Shown one piece after another: positions 37,779-45,918 of a stretch of 64,000 bases of DNA. The notes under the pieces were generated by a model, which worked only from the letters and a program-made list of their open reading frames with translations, was not told the DNA's origin and ran no database searches. Origin of the DNA: Neolewinella aquimaris (lineage in GTDB: Bacteria; Bacteroidota; Bacteroidia; Chitinophagales; Saprospiraceae); the NCBI RefSeq assembly GCF_014197245.1, contig NZ_JACIFF010000001.1:930001-994000 (forward strand). Direction: 5' to 3'. The stretch's first letter is position 1. Each line of letters starts with the position of its first letter. The position numbers and the translations under genes were made by a program.

Positions 37779-39629
37779 TCAGTCTCCCCAGGCATTGTTA
37801 TCCAGATCGTCCTCGAACATCCTGCCCCGGGCGTTGATCCGCACGGAAGCGATCTGTTGCTTGTTGATGTCCAGGGTGAAAGAGTAATTAGGGTTCGCCC
37901 ATCCCCAGTCCGGTAGCACGGTCCAGTCGGAAGCGTATTCCGGCTGCGGTTTCTCACCCCGAAGTATCTGGGGGGCGATGTAGTAGTACTTTTCCGATCC
38001 GTCTTCCAGGGTAACCGTCACTTCCACTGGCATGGGCATACGTCCAACCCGCTTAAGGTCGATGCGGGTGGTGCCGCTGCTGTCGATATCTTCCACGTCG
38101 TCTACCGCATAGTCGGCGTAATCGGTTCCGTTCACCCAGTACTCACGGTACCAGTCGAGCTCGAGACCGGAAGACTTCTCGGCAATCCGGATAAAGTCGT
38201 TCGGATTGGGGTGCTTGAACCGCCAGTCGTGGTAGTAGCGGTGCATCGTACGGGCAAAGGCCTCCTCGCCGATGATGTACCGGAGTTGTTCCAGAAAGAC
38301 CGAGCCATTCACGTAGCTGGCCACGCTGTAGGCGGAGTTCGTCGCGAAGTGATCGGCGTGCACGGTTAGGGGCTCCTGTAATCCCGACTGGCGGAACGCG
38401 CGCAGGCTGGCAAAGGTCCGCTCGTGGGGATTTTCAACGTATTCTCCCTCGATCAGGCCCTCGCCTCGTAAGTGATTCATCACCTCACTGCTGGCCCAAC
38501 TGGTGAACCCCTCGTCCATCCAGGCGTACAGCGCTTCGTTGGTACCCATCAGCATCTGGTACCAGGTGTGCATGAGTTCGTGCACGCTCACGCCCACCAG
38601 GCTGTTCAGATTGCGGTGTCCGGTGATCAGCGTAGCCATGGGATACTCCATGCCGCCGTCGCCCCCCTGAATGAAGCTGTACTGCTCGTAAGGGTACTGG
38701 CCGAAGTGAGTATTGACGTAAGCAAAGGCGGCGTCCATGATCGCGGGAAGCCGTTCCCAGTTTTCCGTCGTTTCTTCACCGGGTTGGTAAAAAAAGTTTA
38801 GCGTGGTGCCGTTCTCCCGCACAAGGGAGGTGTGGGTGTAGTCCGGATCGGCGGCCCAAACAAAATCATGTACCTGCGGCGCGACGAATCGGTAGCTGAG
38901 CATCTCCGGACGGCTGGCGGGGTCGGGTGCATAACCGTAGCCGATCGCTTCCGGCTGCTGCAAGTATCCCGTTGCGGCCACTATGTAATCGCTGTCGATG
39001 TTGATGGTGACGTCGAAGTCGCCCCACACGCCGTAAAATTCCCTTCCGATGTAAGGATTGGCGTGCCACCCCTGGTAGTCGTATTCGGCCAGTTTAGGGT
39101 ACCACTGCGCCATGCTGTACTCGATGCCCTCGGCGTTGTCGCGTCCGCTGCGGCGAATTTGCAGCGGCACCTGGGCGTCCCAGCTCATGGAGAAGGTGGT
39201 GCTGTCGCCGGGCAGGATCGGCTCATCGAGCGTGACCTCCAGAATGGTGCCCACCTCCTGAAAGGTGAGGGTTCCGCCGTCGCGGGTCAGGGTATTTACT
39301 TTGATGTATCCGATCTCATCTGGGCCGAGTTTGCTGATCCGGTCCTTCACCCGATCGTCGGCGTCGGGCAGGTTCAGGTTGCGCAGGTCCATCTGACTGC
39401 CCGGCTGAAAGGCGTTGAAGTACAGGTGGTAGAACACCTTGTCCAGCGTATCGGGGGAGTTGTTAAAGTAGGTTAGCTCCTGGGTGCCGGTGTACTGATT
39501 CGAGCGTACGTCGAAGTCGATTTCCATGCGGTACGCTGCGCGCTGTTGCCAGCGTTCGGGCTGGGCGAAAAGAAGGGCGGGGGCGCAGGAGCAAAGCAAT
39601 AACAGCAAGCGAAGGAAGGGGGCTGACAT
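37779..39629 (-). CDS. M1 family aminopeptidase-like metallopeptidase
   Basis: 616 residues from ATG 39629 (MSAPFLRLLLLLCSC, then APALLFAQ). Signal peptide, then the M1 N-terminal beta domain (AAYRMEIDFDVRSNQYTGTQ, ELTYFNNSPDTLDKVFYHLY). The exopeptidase-like motif is GGDGGMEYPMATLI. The zinc site is VHELMHTWYQMLMG near residue 348, with the third ligand in YAWMDEGFTSWASSE. Predicted periplasmic or surface peptidase. The signal peptide holds an exact copy of the 20-bp element (39575-39594). Divergent from the DUF6580 gene across a 248-base region with no other feature than a promoter box. Confidence 0.92.
   Translation of the reverse strand: MSAPFLRLLLLLCSCAPALLFAQPERWQQRAAYRMEIDFDVRSNQYTGTQELTYFNNSPDTLDKVFYHLYFNAFQPGSQMDLRNLNLPDADDRVKDRISKLGPDEIGYIKVNTLTRDGGTLTFQEVGTILEVTLDEPILPGDSTTFSMSWDAQVPLQIRRSGRDNAEGIEYSMAQWYPKLAEYDYQGWHANPYIGREFYGVWGDFDVTINIDSDYIVAATGYLQQPEAIGYGYAPDPASRPEMLSYRFVAPQVHDFVWAADPDYTHTSLVRENGTTLNFFYQPGEETTENWERLPAIMDAAFAYVNTHFGQYPYEQYSFIQGGDGGMEYPMATLITGHRNLNSLVGVSVHELMHTWYQMLMGTNEALYAWMDEGFTSWASSEVMNHLRGEGLIEGEYVENPHERTFASLRAFRQSGLQEPLTVHADHFATNSAYSVASYVNGSVFLEQLRYIIGEEAFARTMHRYYHDWRFKHPNPNDFIRIAEKSSGLELDWYREYWVNGTDYADYAVDDVEDIDSSGTTRIDLKRVGRMPMPVEVTVTLEDGSEKYYYIAPQILRGEKPQPEYASDWTVLPDWGWANPNYSFTLDINKQQIASVRINARGRMFEDDLDNNAWGD
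39575..39594 (+). repeat. Dispersed 20-bp element, copy 6
   Basis: GGGCGGGGGCGCAGGAGCAA, exact match to the consensus. On the coding (minus) strand it gives CSCAPAL in the M1 peptidase signal peptide. Confidence 0.7.
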
Positions 39630-39851
39630 CAAAACGAGGGTTGGTTTTTCGGTAGGGGTTACGGCGCGGCGGTCCATACACAAAGCAACAAGGGACGGGC
39701 GCGTGTGAGGGAAACGCTTAAGTCGGGAAATGTGCTAAGCCACCCCCAAGTTTTTCACTTATCGGTAACAATCGGCCATCTCTGAGTTCGCTTACTGAAG
39801 GCTTATCGAAGCGAGTGGGGCGGGCGGTGTTTTCGTCCGCGGTGTGTGCTT

Positions 39852-39859
39852 TATCTTTG
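39852..39859 (+). promoter_or_regulatory. Bacteroidetes-type -7 promoter box
   Basis: TATCTTTG matches TAnnTTTG exactly, 18 bases before the ATG at 39878. The leader would be short, a common arrangement in this genome. Confidence 0.5.
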
Positions 39860-39877
39860 CCCCTCAATCGTATTTCT

Positions 39878-40453
39878 ATGCCCGAGTCTAAGCTTCGTTT
39901 TCACCTGCCGGTGCTGCTGGTCCTTATTTTTTTGGCCGCCGCCAGCCGGTTACTTCCCCACTGGCCCAACTTCGGCCCGATCGGTGCCATGGCCCTCTTC
40001 GGTGCCGCTACCTTCCCCCGCAAGTGGATGGCGGCGGTCGTTCCCTTCGTAGCCCTGTACCTCAGCGACGTCGCCCTTAACAACCTGTTCTACAGCCAGT
40101 ACTACGAAGGCTTTTACTGGGGATTCAACTACTGGGTGTACCTGGGCTTCGGGCTTACCCTGCTGCTTGGTTTCGGCCTGCTGCGCCACTTCCCCTTCAG
40201 CTGGGCGCGCATCGGCGGAGCGACCCTGAGCGCTACCTTGGTGTTCTTTCTGCTTACCAACTTCGGCAGCTGGCTGGGTTCTCCCTTCTACCCGCAGACC
40301 GGCGCTGGGCTAATTGCGGCGTTCGCGGCCGGACTTCCCTTTCTGCTAAGCAGCTTTGCCGGTAATATTTTCTTTGTCGGTGTACTTTTCGGGGGTACCC
40401 GCTACTTAGCGGAGGATACCCGCTTGGTTGAGGCCAAGGAACGGGCACAATAA
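39878..40453 (+). CDS. DUF6580 family membrane protein
   Basis: 191 residues from ATG 39878 (MPESKLRFHLPVLLVLIFLA). Five or so membrane segments. The family core is AAASRLLPHWPNFGPIGAMA, LFGAATFPRKWMAAVVPFVA, LYLSDVALNNLFY and FLLTNFGSWLGSPFYPQTGA. DUF6580 proteins are thought to be ECF-transporter-like S components or related vitamin/metal permeases, but this is not established. The DUF481 gene follows after five bases and is probably co-transcribed. Confidence 0.85.
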   Translation: MPESKLRFHLPVLLVLIFLAAASRLLPHWPNFGPIGAMALFGAATFPRKWMAAVVPFVALYLSDVALNNLFYSQYYEGFYWGFNYWVYLGFGLTLLLGFGLLRHFPFSWARIGGATLSATLVFFLLTNFGSWLGSPFYPQTGAGLIAAFAAGLPFLLSSFAGNIFFVGVLFGGTRYLAEDTRLVEAKERAQ

Positions 40454-40458
40454 TCGCG

Positions 40459-41229
40459 ATGAAGTTAGGTACACCGATCCTGTACGCATTGCTTCTTACG
40501 CTTTTGGCCTGCTCCCGCGTTTCCGCCCAAATCGTCAACATTGAAGACAAGCGGAAGGGCTTCGATACCATCGGATGGTACGGGCAGATCGACCTCGGAG
40601 GCAACCTCACCCGCAACAATACTAAGGTACTGAGCCTGAACGGCAGCGTACGCGTAGACCGCAAGGGACGCAAGCAGGCCCTCCTGGCCCTGGCCGACTA
40701 CCGACTCGTGCAGGTAAGCGGCGACAATGCCCTGAACGCCGGTTTTGCCCACCTCCGTTACGCTTACTACCTGAGTGACCGCTGGCGCTGGGAGGCCTTT
40801 ACCCAAGTGCAGTACAACGAGCAGCTGCGGCTCGGACTGCGGACGCTGGTGGGGACCGGCCCGCGACTGAAGCTCTTTTCGTTCGGAGACAATCGCGTGT
40901 ACGTAGGCACCCTGTACATGTACGAATATGACGAGGTGGCCGAGGGCAGCATTACCTACCGCGATCACCGCCTGAGTGCCTATATGAGTTTTTCGCTGTT
41001 CCCCCTGCCCAACGTCACGCTGTCCAATACGACCTACTACCAGCCCGTCGTTCCGGACTTCCGGCAGCCCCGCGTGTCGAGCATCACCTCCCTGGGGGTA
41101 AAACTCACCGACCGACTGGCGTTCAACACCCGCTACAGCATCACCCACGATGCGCTCATCAGCCAGGGGCTGGACGACGTACCCGCCACCACCTCCGAAT
41201 GGATCAACGGGCTACGCTACACGTTCTGA
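40459..41229 (+). CDS. DUF481 domain outer-membrane protein
   Basis: 256 residues. Signal peptide MKLGTPILYALLLTLLACSR, cleaved at VSAQ. Then a run of amphipathic beta strands with aromatic ends (TIGWYGQIDLGGNLTRNNTK, FAHLRYAYYLSDRWRWEAFT, QVQYNEQLRLGLRTLVGTGP) ending in a terminal strand with Phe (WINGLRYTF). This is the DUF481 salt-stress-induced outer-membrane barrel pattern. Function unknown. The signal peptide overlaps copy 7 of the 20-bp element. Last gene before the S9 peptidase. Confidence 0.85.
   Translation: MKLGTPILYALLLTLLACSRVSAQIVNIEDKRKGFDTIGWYGQIDLGGNLTRNNTKVLSLNGSVRVDRKGRKQALLALADYRLVQVSGDNALNAGFAHLRYAYYLSDRWRWEAFTQVQYNEQLRLGLRTLVGTGPRLKLFSFGDNRVYVGTLYMYEYDEVAEGSITYRDHRLSAYMSFSLFPLPNVTLSNTTYYQPVVPDFRQPRVSSITSLGVKLTDRLAFNTRYSITHDALISQGLDDVPATTSEWINGLRYTF
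40509..40528 (-). repeat. Dispersed 20-bp element, copy 7 (degenerate)
   Basis: On the minus strand GGGCGGAAACGCGGGAGCAG, two mismatches (positions 7-8). It encodes ACSRVSAQ at the signal peptidase site of the DUF481 protein, so convergence with other signal peptides is possible. Confidence 0.35.
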
Positions 41230-41321
41230 GTTAGCCTTAATTTAGCCGTAGGGATAAACTATTTATTCCCGCGCTACTTAGTCTGCTTCCGACAGCCTCC
41301 TGCACTGAAACCCAAGATTCC

Positions 41322-43421
41322 ATGAGCTCCGCCGACTATCCGCCGATCCCCGTCACCTACCCCACCACCGCCAGGGACACCGTCGAAGACGACTACCACG
41401 GAACCGTCGTTGCCGACCCCTACCGCTGGCTCGAGGACGACAACAGCGTAAAAACCAAGGACTGGGTAAAGCGACAGAACGAAGCCACCTTCGGCTACCT
41501 CGAGCAAATCCCCTTCCGCAAGGACATCGAGGAGCGACTTACCGAACTGGTGAACTACCCGCGCCTTTCTTCTCCCTACAAGGTTGGCGAGTACTACTTC
41601 TATTCCCGCAACGACGGCCTGCAGAACCAGGCGGTGATCTACTACAAACGGGGAATGGACGGCGAGGAAATGGTCTTCATCGACCCTAACGCCCTCAATG
41701 CCGAAGGTACCACGAGCTTCAATCTGATGGGTGCCGATAAAAATAACCGGTACATGGCCTACAGCCGTAGCGACGCGGGCAGCGACTGGCAGAAGGTATA
41801 CGTACGTGAAATTGCGACCAATCAGGACCTGGACGACGAGCTTGAATGGGTAAAATTCAGTGGGGCGGGCTGGTTTGGCGACGGTTTTTTCTACAGCCGC
41901 TATCCGGCCCCCGCGGCGGGAGAGGAGCTGAAGGGCAACAACCTGATGCACTCGGTCTATTTTCACCGACTCGGCCAGCCCCAGGCAAACGACCGCTTGG
42001 TGTACGAAGACGCCGCCCACCCTGACTACTACCACTACGGCGGCACCACCGAGGACGAGGATTACTTCGTCATGTACGCCGCACCCGGCACCGACGGCTT
42101 CGCGACCTACTACCTGCCCCTGGTCGGAGACGAACTACCGGCAATCATCGAACCCATCGCTCTCTTCCCGGACACCAAAAACAAGAGCCAGGTCATCCAC
42201 GCCGACGGCAAGAATTTCTGGGTGCATACCAACATCGGTGCGCCCAATTACCGGCTGGTGAAGATCAATCTCGATAAACCCCAGAAGACCAACTGGACGG
42301 AGATCGTACCGGAGGGCGAAAACCTGCTGCAGAGTGTCGGCACGGGTGGGGGTTACCTGTTCGCCAACTACCTGGAGAAAGCCACCGACCGCTTCTACCG
42401 CCTCACCTACGACGGCGACGAAAAGACCCCCATTGCCCTGCCGGGTGTAGGCTCCGCCGGTGGGTTACGGGGCAAGGAGGATGAGAAACAGTTGTTCTAC
42501 GTCTACACTAGTTTCACCTATCCGCCCACCATCTTCGAATACGACGTGGAGTCCAACAAAAGCAAGCCGTTCTTCGAACCCCAGCTGAAATTCGACCCGA
42601 CGGAGTACGAAGAAAAGCAGGTCAGCTACATCAGCAAGGACGGCACCGAAGTAACCATGTTCCTGGTCCACAAGCGGGGACTAAAGTTGAACGGCGAGCA
42701 TCCTACCTACCTGTATGGTTACGGTGGATTCAACGTCAGCCTGTCGCCTGGTTTCAGCATAATGCGCCTACCGCTGCTCGAAAACGGCGGCGTGTTTGCC
42801 ATGGCCAACCTGCGGGGCGGCGGGGAATACGGGGAAGCTTGGCACAAGGCCGGCATGCTACAAAACAAGCAGAACGTATTCGATGATTTCATTGGGGCGG
42901 CGGAGTACCTGATCGACAAGGGCTACACCAGCAGGGAAAAACTCGCCATCGCGGGCGGTTCCAACGGCGGTTTGTTGGTAGGAGCGGTCATGACCCAGCG
43001 TCCCGACCTATTCGCGGTAGCCTTCCCGGCCGTCGGCGTAATGGACATGCTGCGCTACCACAAATTTACCGTCGGCAAGGGCTGGATTCCCGAGTACGGC
43101 AGCAGTGAGGATCCGAGCATGTTCCCCGTGCTCCACGCCTATAGTCCCCTCCATAATCTTAAGCCCGGAACCTCCTATCCCGCCACCATGATCACCACGG
43201 CCGATCACGATGACCGGGTCGTCCCCGCTCATAGTTTCAAGTACGCAGCCAAGCTACAGGAATGCCAATCAGGCGACAAACCCGTACTCATCCGCATCGA
43301 AACTAATGCCGGTCACGGTGCCGGAAAGCCCATCTCCAAATCGATCGAGGAGCAGGCGGATGTGTGGAGTTTTTTCTTTTATAATACGGGTGCGGTGGTG
43401 GGGTATGGGGTGAAGGGGTAG
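41322..43421 (+). CDS. S9A prolyl oligopeptidase, lipoprotein signal apparently out of frame of any start
   Basis: 699 residues from the first usable ATG. YPPIPVTYPTTARDTVEDDY, VADPYRWLEDDNSVKTKDWV and a seven-bladed propeller lead to the hydrolase domain: ANLRGGGEYGEAWHKAGMLQ, AGGSNGGLLVGAVMTQRPDL (nucleophile Ser near 547), DHDDRVVPAHSFKYAAKLQE (Asp) and ETNAGHGAGKPI (His near 664). The frame is open upstream and encodes KLFIPALLSLLPTASC, a full lipoprotein signal with lipobox, but no ATG/GTG/TTG precedes it. The bases GGG-AT-AAA-CTA at 41251 look like ATG AAA with the G lost. So the native protein may be a lipoprotein from a damaged or misread start. Confidence 0.9.
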   Translation: MSSADYPPIPVTYPTTARDTVEDDYHGTVVADPYRWLEDDNSVKTKDWVKRQNEATFGYLEQIPFRKDIEERLTELVNYPRLSSPYKVGEYYFYSRNDGLQNQAVIYYKRGMDGEEMVFIDPNALNAEGTTSFNLMGADKNNRYMAYSRSDAGSDWQKVYVREIATNQDLDDELEWVKFSGAGWFGDGFFYSRYPAPAAGEELKGNNLMHSVYFHRLGQPQANDRLVYEDAAHPDYYHYGGTTEDEDYFVMYAAPGTDGFATYYLPLVGDELPAIIEPIALFPDTKNKSQVIHADGKNFWVHTNIGAPNYRLVKINLDKPQKTNWTEIVPEGENLLQSVGTGGGYLFANYLEKATDRFYRLTYDGDEKTPIALPGVGSAGGLRGKEDEKQLFYVYTSFTYPPTIFEYDVESNKSKPFFEPQLKFDPTEYEEKQVSYISKDGTEVTMFLVHKRGLKLNGEHPTYLYGYGGFNVSLSPGFSIMRLPLLENGGVFAMANLRGGGEYGEAWHKAGMLQNKQNVFDDFIGAAEYLIDKGYTSREKLAIAGGSNGGLLVGAVMTQRPDLFAVAFPAVGVMDMLRYHKFTVGKGWIPEYGSSEDPSMFPVLHAYSPLHNLKPGTSYPATMITTADHDDRVVPAHSFKYAAKLQECQSGDKPVLIRIETNAGHGAGKPISKSIEEQADVWSFFFYNTGAVVGYGVKG

Positions 43422-43515
43422 GTAGTATGTTAGTCGATTAGTACGTTAGTTATTTAGTCCATTAGTACGGACTAACAGACTAACCGACTAACAGACTATT
43501 GAACTAACATACTAC
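43422..43515. repeat. 94-bp imperfect inverted repeat of TTAGT units
   Basis: The outer 13 bases GTAGTATGTTAGT (43422-43434) and ACTAACATACTAC (43503-43515) are perfect complements. The left arm has five TTAGT words about eight bases apart, and the right arm has the complementary ACTAA/ACTAT words. AT-rich against GC-rich neighbours. It begins at the base after the S9 peptidase stop and ends before the arsS stop. It could be a bidirectional terminator or barrier, though no T-tract is present. Confidence 0.7.
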
Positions 43516-43519
43516 CCAG

Positions 43520-44590
43520 CTATGCCACCGTCCCCCCACAGCTACTCCCCGCTCCCGCCGTGCAGCCGTAGCAGTGTTGATTGAGCACGATGTTGCGATT
43601 GCGAAGGGCTTCGATGTCAAAATCGCGGAGGTGTTGTCCCTTGCTGGCGACTTTGAGGTCGAGCATTTGGTTGAAGTCGCAGTCGTAGAGGTAGCCGTCC
43701 CAGCTGACGGATATGGTGTTGCGGCACATGAGTCCGTCGACGGTTGCGGGGTTGTAGGCGTCGACCAGCTTTTGCATGTACTCTGTGTAGTTGCCCGATT
43801 CGAGGAGGTAGTCGAGGAAGCGGCTGACCGGTAGATTGGTGATCGCGTAGAGCTCGTTGAAGACGATGCCGTACTTGCGGTCCAACTGCCGCTTAAATTC
43901 GGCCTGGAGGGTTTCTTGCTTGCCCGGCAGATAGGCTCCCGACGGATTAAAGACCAGGTCGAGTTTAAGTCCGGTGCCCGGTTTGCCGTACCCAACCTCG
44001 TTGAGCAGATGGAGTGCTTTGATCGAGTCTTCGAAAACGCCGTCGCCCCGCTGACCGTCCGTGCGCCCCTTGCTGAAGTAAGGCAGACTTGATACTACCT
44101 GCACGCGGTGTTTGGCCAGGAACTCGGGTAGGTCGCGGTACTTTGGGTTGGCCATGATGATGGTGAGGTTGCACCGATCGATGACCTGCTTTCCGAGGGC
44201 CGTACACTGTTCTACGAACCAGCGGAAGTGCGGATTCATCTCCGGGGCTCCTCCCGTGATATCCACCAGTTTGATGGACGGACTGGCCGCCAATACTTCT
44301 ACGCACAGTTCCAGGTCCGCGCGGTTCATGTTTTCTTCCTTGCGGTCCGGACCGGCATCAACGTGACAGTGGGCGCACGTTTGGTTGCAGAGCTTACCGA
44401 TATTGAGCTGAAAAACTTCAATTTCGGTTGGTTTGAAGGGGCGATGTCCCTGTGCCGCCAACTTGTCGGCAAAGCGGGGAAAACCGGCGTCCGCCACGTC
44501 CTTTCCGTTGAGCACGTTCAACTGAATGTACCCATTGCTCAGATCCGATCCCTTCCTTTTGAGGCTTAGGGTTTTTTGCTTAACGCCCAT
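43520..44590 (-). CDS. arsS: ArsS-family arsenosugar biosynthesis radical SAM protein
   Basis: 356 residues. Cluster motif C68-x3-C72-x2-C75 in LCNQTCAHCHVDAGPDRKEE. Other family signatures are VDITGGAPEMNPHFRWFVEQ, VIDRCNLTIIMANPKY, SSLPYFSKGRTDGQRGDGVF, LDLVFNPSGAYLPGKQ, and DGYLYDCDFNQMLDL. The C-terminal tail has CYGCTAGAGSSCGG (C340, C343, C351), where some relatives carry selenocysteine; here all codons are Cys. ArsS transfers a 5'-deoxyadenosyl-derived group to methylated arsenic in known systems. No arsM methyltransferase is in the window. Last gene of the SusC-SusD-symporter-phosphoesterase/CMD-arsS operon. Confidence 0.9.
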   Translation of the reverse strand: MGVKQKTLSLKRKGSDLSNGYIQLNVLNGKDVADAGFPRFADKLAAQGHRPFKPTEIEVFQLNIGKLCNQTCAHCHVDAGPDRKEENMNRADLELCVEVLAASPSIKLVDITGGAPEMNPHFRWFVEQCTALGKQVIDRCNLTIIMANPKYRDLPEFLAKHRVQVVSSLPYFSKGRTDGQRGDGVFEDSIKALHLLNEVGYGKPGTGLKLDLVFNPSGAYLPGKQETLQAEFKRQLDRKYGIVFNELYAITNLPVSRFLDYLLESGNYTEYMQKLVDAYNPATVDGLMCRNTISVSWDGYLYDCDFNQMLDLKVASKGQHLRDFDIEALRNRNIVLNQHCYGCTAGAGSSCGGTVA

Positions 44591-44609
44591 AAATTTTTAT
44601 AATTTGAAC

Positions 44610-44630
44610 TGTAAAATTTCGAATTTTACA
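44610..44630. repeat. Inverted repeat at the phosphoesterase/CMD-arsS junction
   Basis: TGTAAAATT (44610-44618) and AATTTTACA (44622-44630) are perfect 9-base arms around TCG. The stop codon of the phosphoesterase/CMD gene lies inside the second arm. AT-rich, 20 bases before the arsS ATG. It could be an operator or an RNA hairpin that tunes arsS translation. Confidence 0.45.
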
Positions 44631-45867
44631 TGGTCACTTTTTCCACCTGCCGCTGCATTTGGCGGGCGTAGATGAGGGTGGTGCCCGCCTTCACGGCCGC
44701 GGCTACGTGGACTGCCTCCATCATTTGTTCTTCGTCGGCACCCGCCTGTAGGCTGTTGGTTGTGTATGCGTCGATGCAGTAAGAGCACTGGATAGCGTGA
44801 CTGACCGCCAGGGCGATCAGTGCCTTTTCCCGTTCGGTCAGGGCGGAATCGCCCTCGGTCACGCCGCTGTACCAACTGAAGAACTTCTCCCCCATTTCCT
44901 CCTGCCATTCGGTAATTTTTCCGAAGGTGCGTAGGTCTTTAGGGTCGCTGTAAGGATTCATTCTTTTGGTCTTTGGGCTCTGGGACGAGTTGCCGGAAGG
45001 CACCGGCGATGTGGTGTAATCTAACAACGTAATCGGCTCGATGGGGTTCCCTTCCGCGGCCGCCTCCGCTGCGGGCATGATCTCGGTATTGTCCCAGATC
45101 CCCGTAGATAAAGTCGCCGCATAGCTTAGCGGAAGGCGGGTACGGAGCTTCAGTATTTTGTTTTTCGCCGTTTCATGGTCGTACTTCAGTGCATGAAACG
45201 AGTAGGATAGTTGGCCGTCAGTGTCGTCAAGCGACAAATACCAGGTGCGGGGCGTACCGTCGTTAGCGGGCATTCCCACCGCGCCGGCATTCAGCCACAA
45301 CCGATCGTCTTGGCCGTCGGCAAACGGCAAGCCGCTGTGTCCGCCAATGATCACATCGGCCCCAAGTACGGCGAAACTACGCTGCTTGGTTTGCCAGGGC
45401 GTGGATTTCCAGATAAACTCCGATTCGTGGTCGGCGGACCCGTGTAATACGACCACCTGCCGATTGGCGTAGCGAAAGGAGAGCGCGAGTGGCAGGCTGT
45501 GCATGAAGCTTAGGCTCTGGGGACTGACCGCTTCCCGGGCGTAAGCGTACCACATACGGGCAAACATATCGCAGCGGCTCCCGTCGTTGAAATTGCACCC
45601 ACAGTCGTCGACCCCGTCCCGTAGGTTTATCTCCACGTTACCGGCAATGGCGTGGCAGCCCCACTCCTGTAAAAATCGCAGGCATGCCTCGGGATCGGCG
45701 CAGTATCCGGGGGTATCTCCCGTACAGATCACGCGTTCCGGGGGAAGACCGCGGAAATCCGCTTCCGCGCGAATCGCACGTAGGGCCTCCAGATTCGAGT
45801 AGACTCCACCGAAGATCAGCAGAGGGCCGGAAGGGGGCGGGAGCGGGCTAACTTGGTTGGGGAGCAT
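44626..45867 (-). CDS. Fusion of phosphoesterase-like domain and CMD/AhpD-like domain
   Basis: 413 residues. Residues 1-270 are a calcineurin-like phosphoesterase with LLIFGGVYSNLEALRAIRAE, VICTGDTPGYCADPEACLRF, CHAIAGNVEINLRDG, GCNFNDGSRCDMFARMWYAY, VLGADVIIGGHSGLPFADGQ and LNAGAVGMPANDGTPRTWYL. The first metal motif (normally DxH) is GVY, and GNHD is GNVE, so metal binding is atypical. A low-complexity linker (TTSPVPSGNSSQSPKTKR) joins a carboxymuconolactone-decarboxylase-like domain from M303 (ATG 44961): LTEREKALIALAVSHAIQCS, with CSYC redox pair and HVAAAVKAGTTLIYARQM. This second part matches the peroxidase-like protein of arsenosugar clusters. An internal start at 44961 could also make it alone. 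Confidence 0.85.
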   Translation of the reverse strand: MLPNQVSPLPPPSGPLLIFGGVYSNLEALRAIRAEADFRGLPPERVICTGDTPGYCADPEACLRFLQEWGCHAIAGNVEINLRDGVDDCGCNFNDGSRCDMFARMWYAYAREAVSPQSLSFMHSLPLALSFRYANRQVVVLHGSADHESEFIWKSTPWQTKQRSFAVLGADVIIGGHSGLPFADGQDDRLWLNAGAVGMPANDGTPRTWYLSLDDTDGQLSYSFHALKYDHETAKNKILKLRTRLPLSYAATLSTGIWDNTEIMPAAEAAAEGNPIEPITLLDYTTSPVPSGNSSQSPKTKRMNPYSDPKDLRTFGKITEWQEEMGEKFFSWYSGVTEGDSALTEREKALIALAVSHAIQCSYCIDAYTTNSLQAGADEEQMMEAVHVAAAVKAGTTLIYARQMQRQVEKVTM

Positions 45868-45918
45868 AATTTATAGATACGTGCGGACCGGCGTCTTAGT
45901 TCTGGAGTAAAATGGGGC

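Noticed and set aside
43520-43600. Selenocysteine in the ArsS C-terminal tail
   Set aside because: Some relatives have selenocysteine here, but the codons in CYGCTAGAGSSCGG are ordinary Cys codons; no in-frame TGA.
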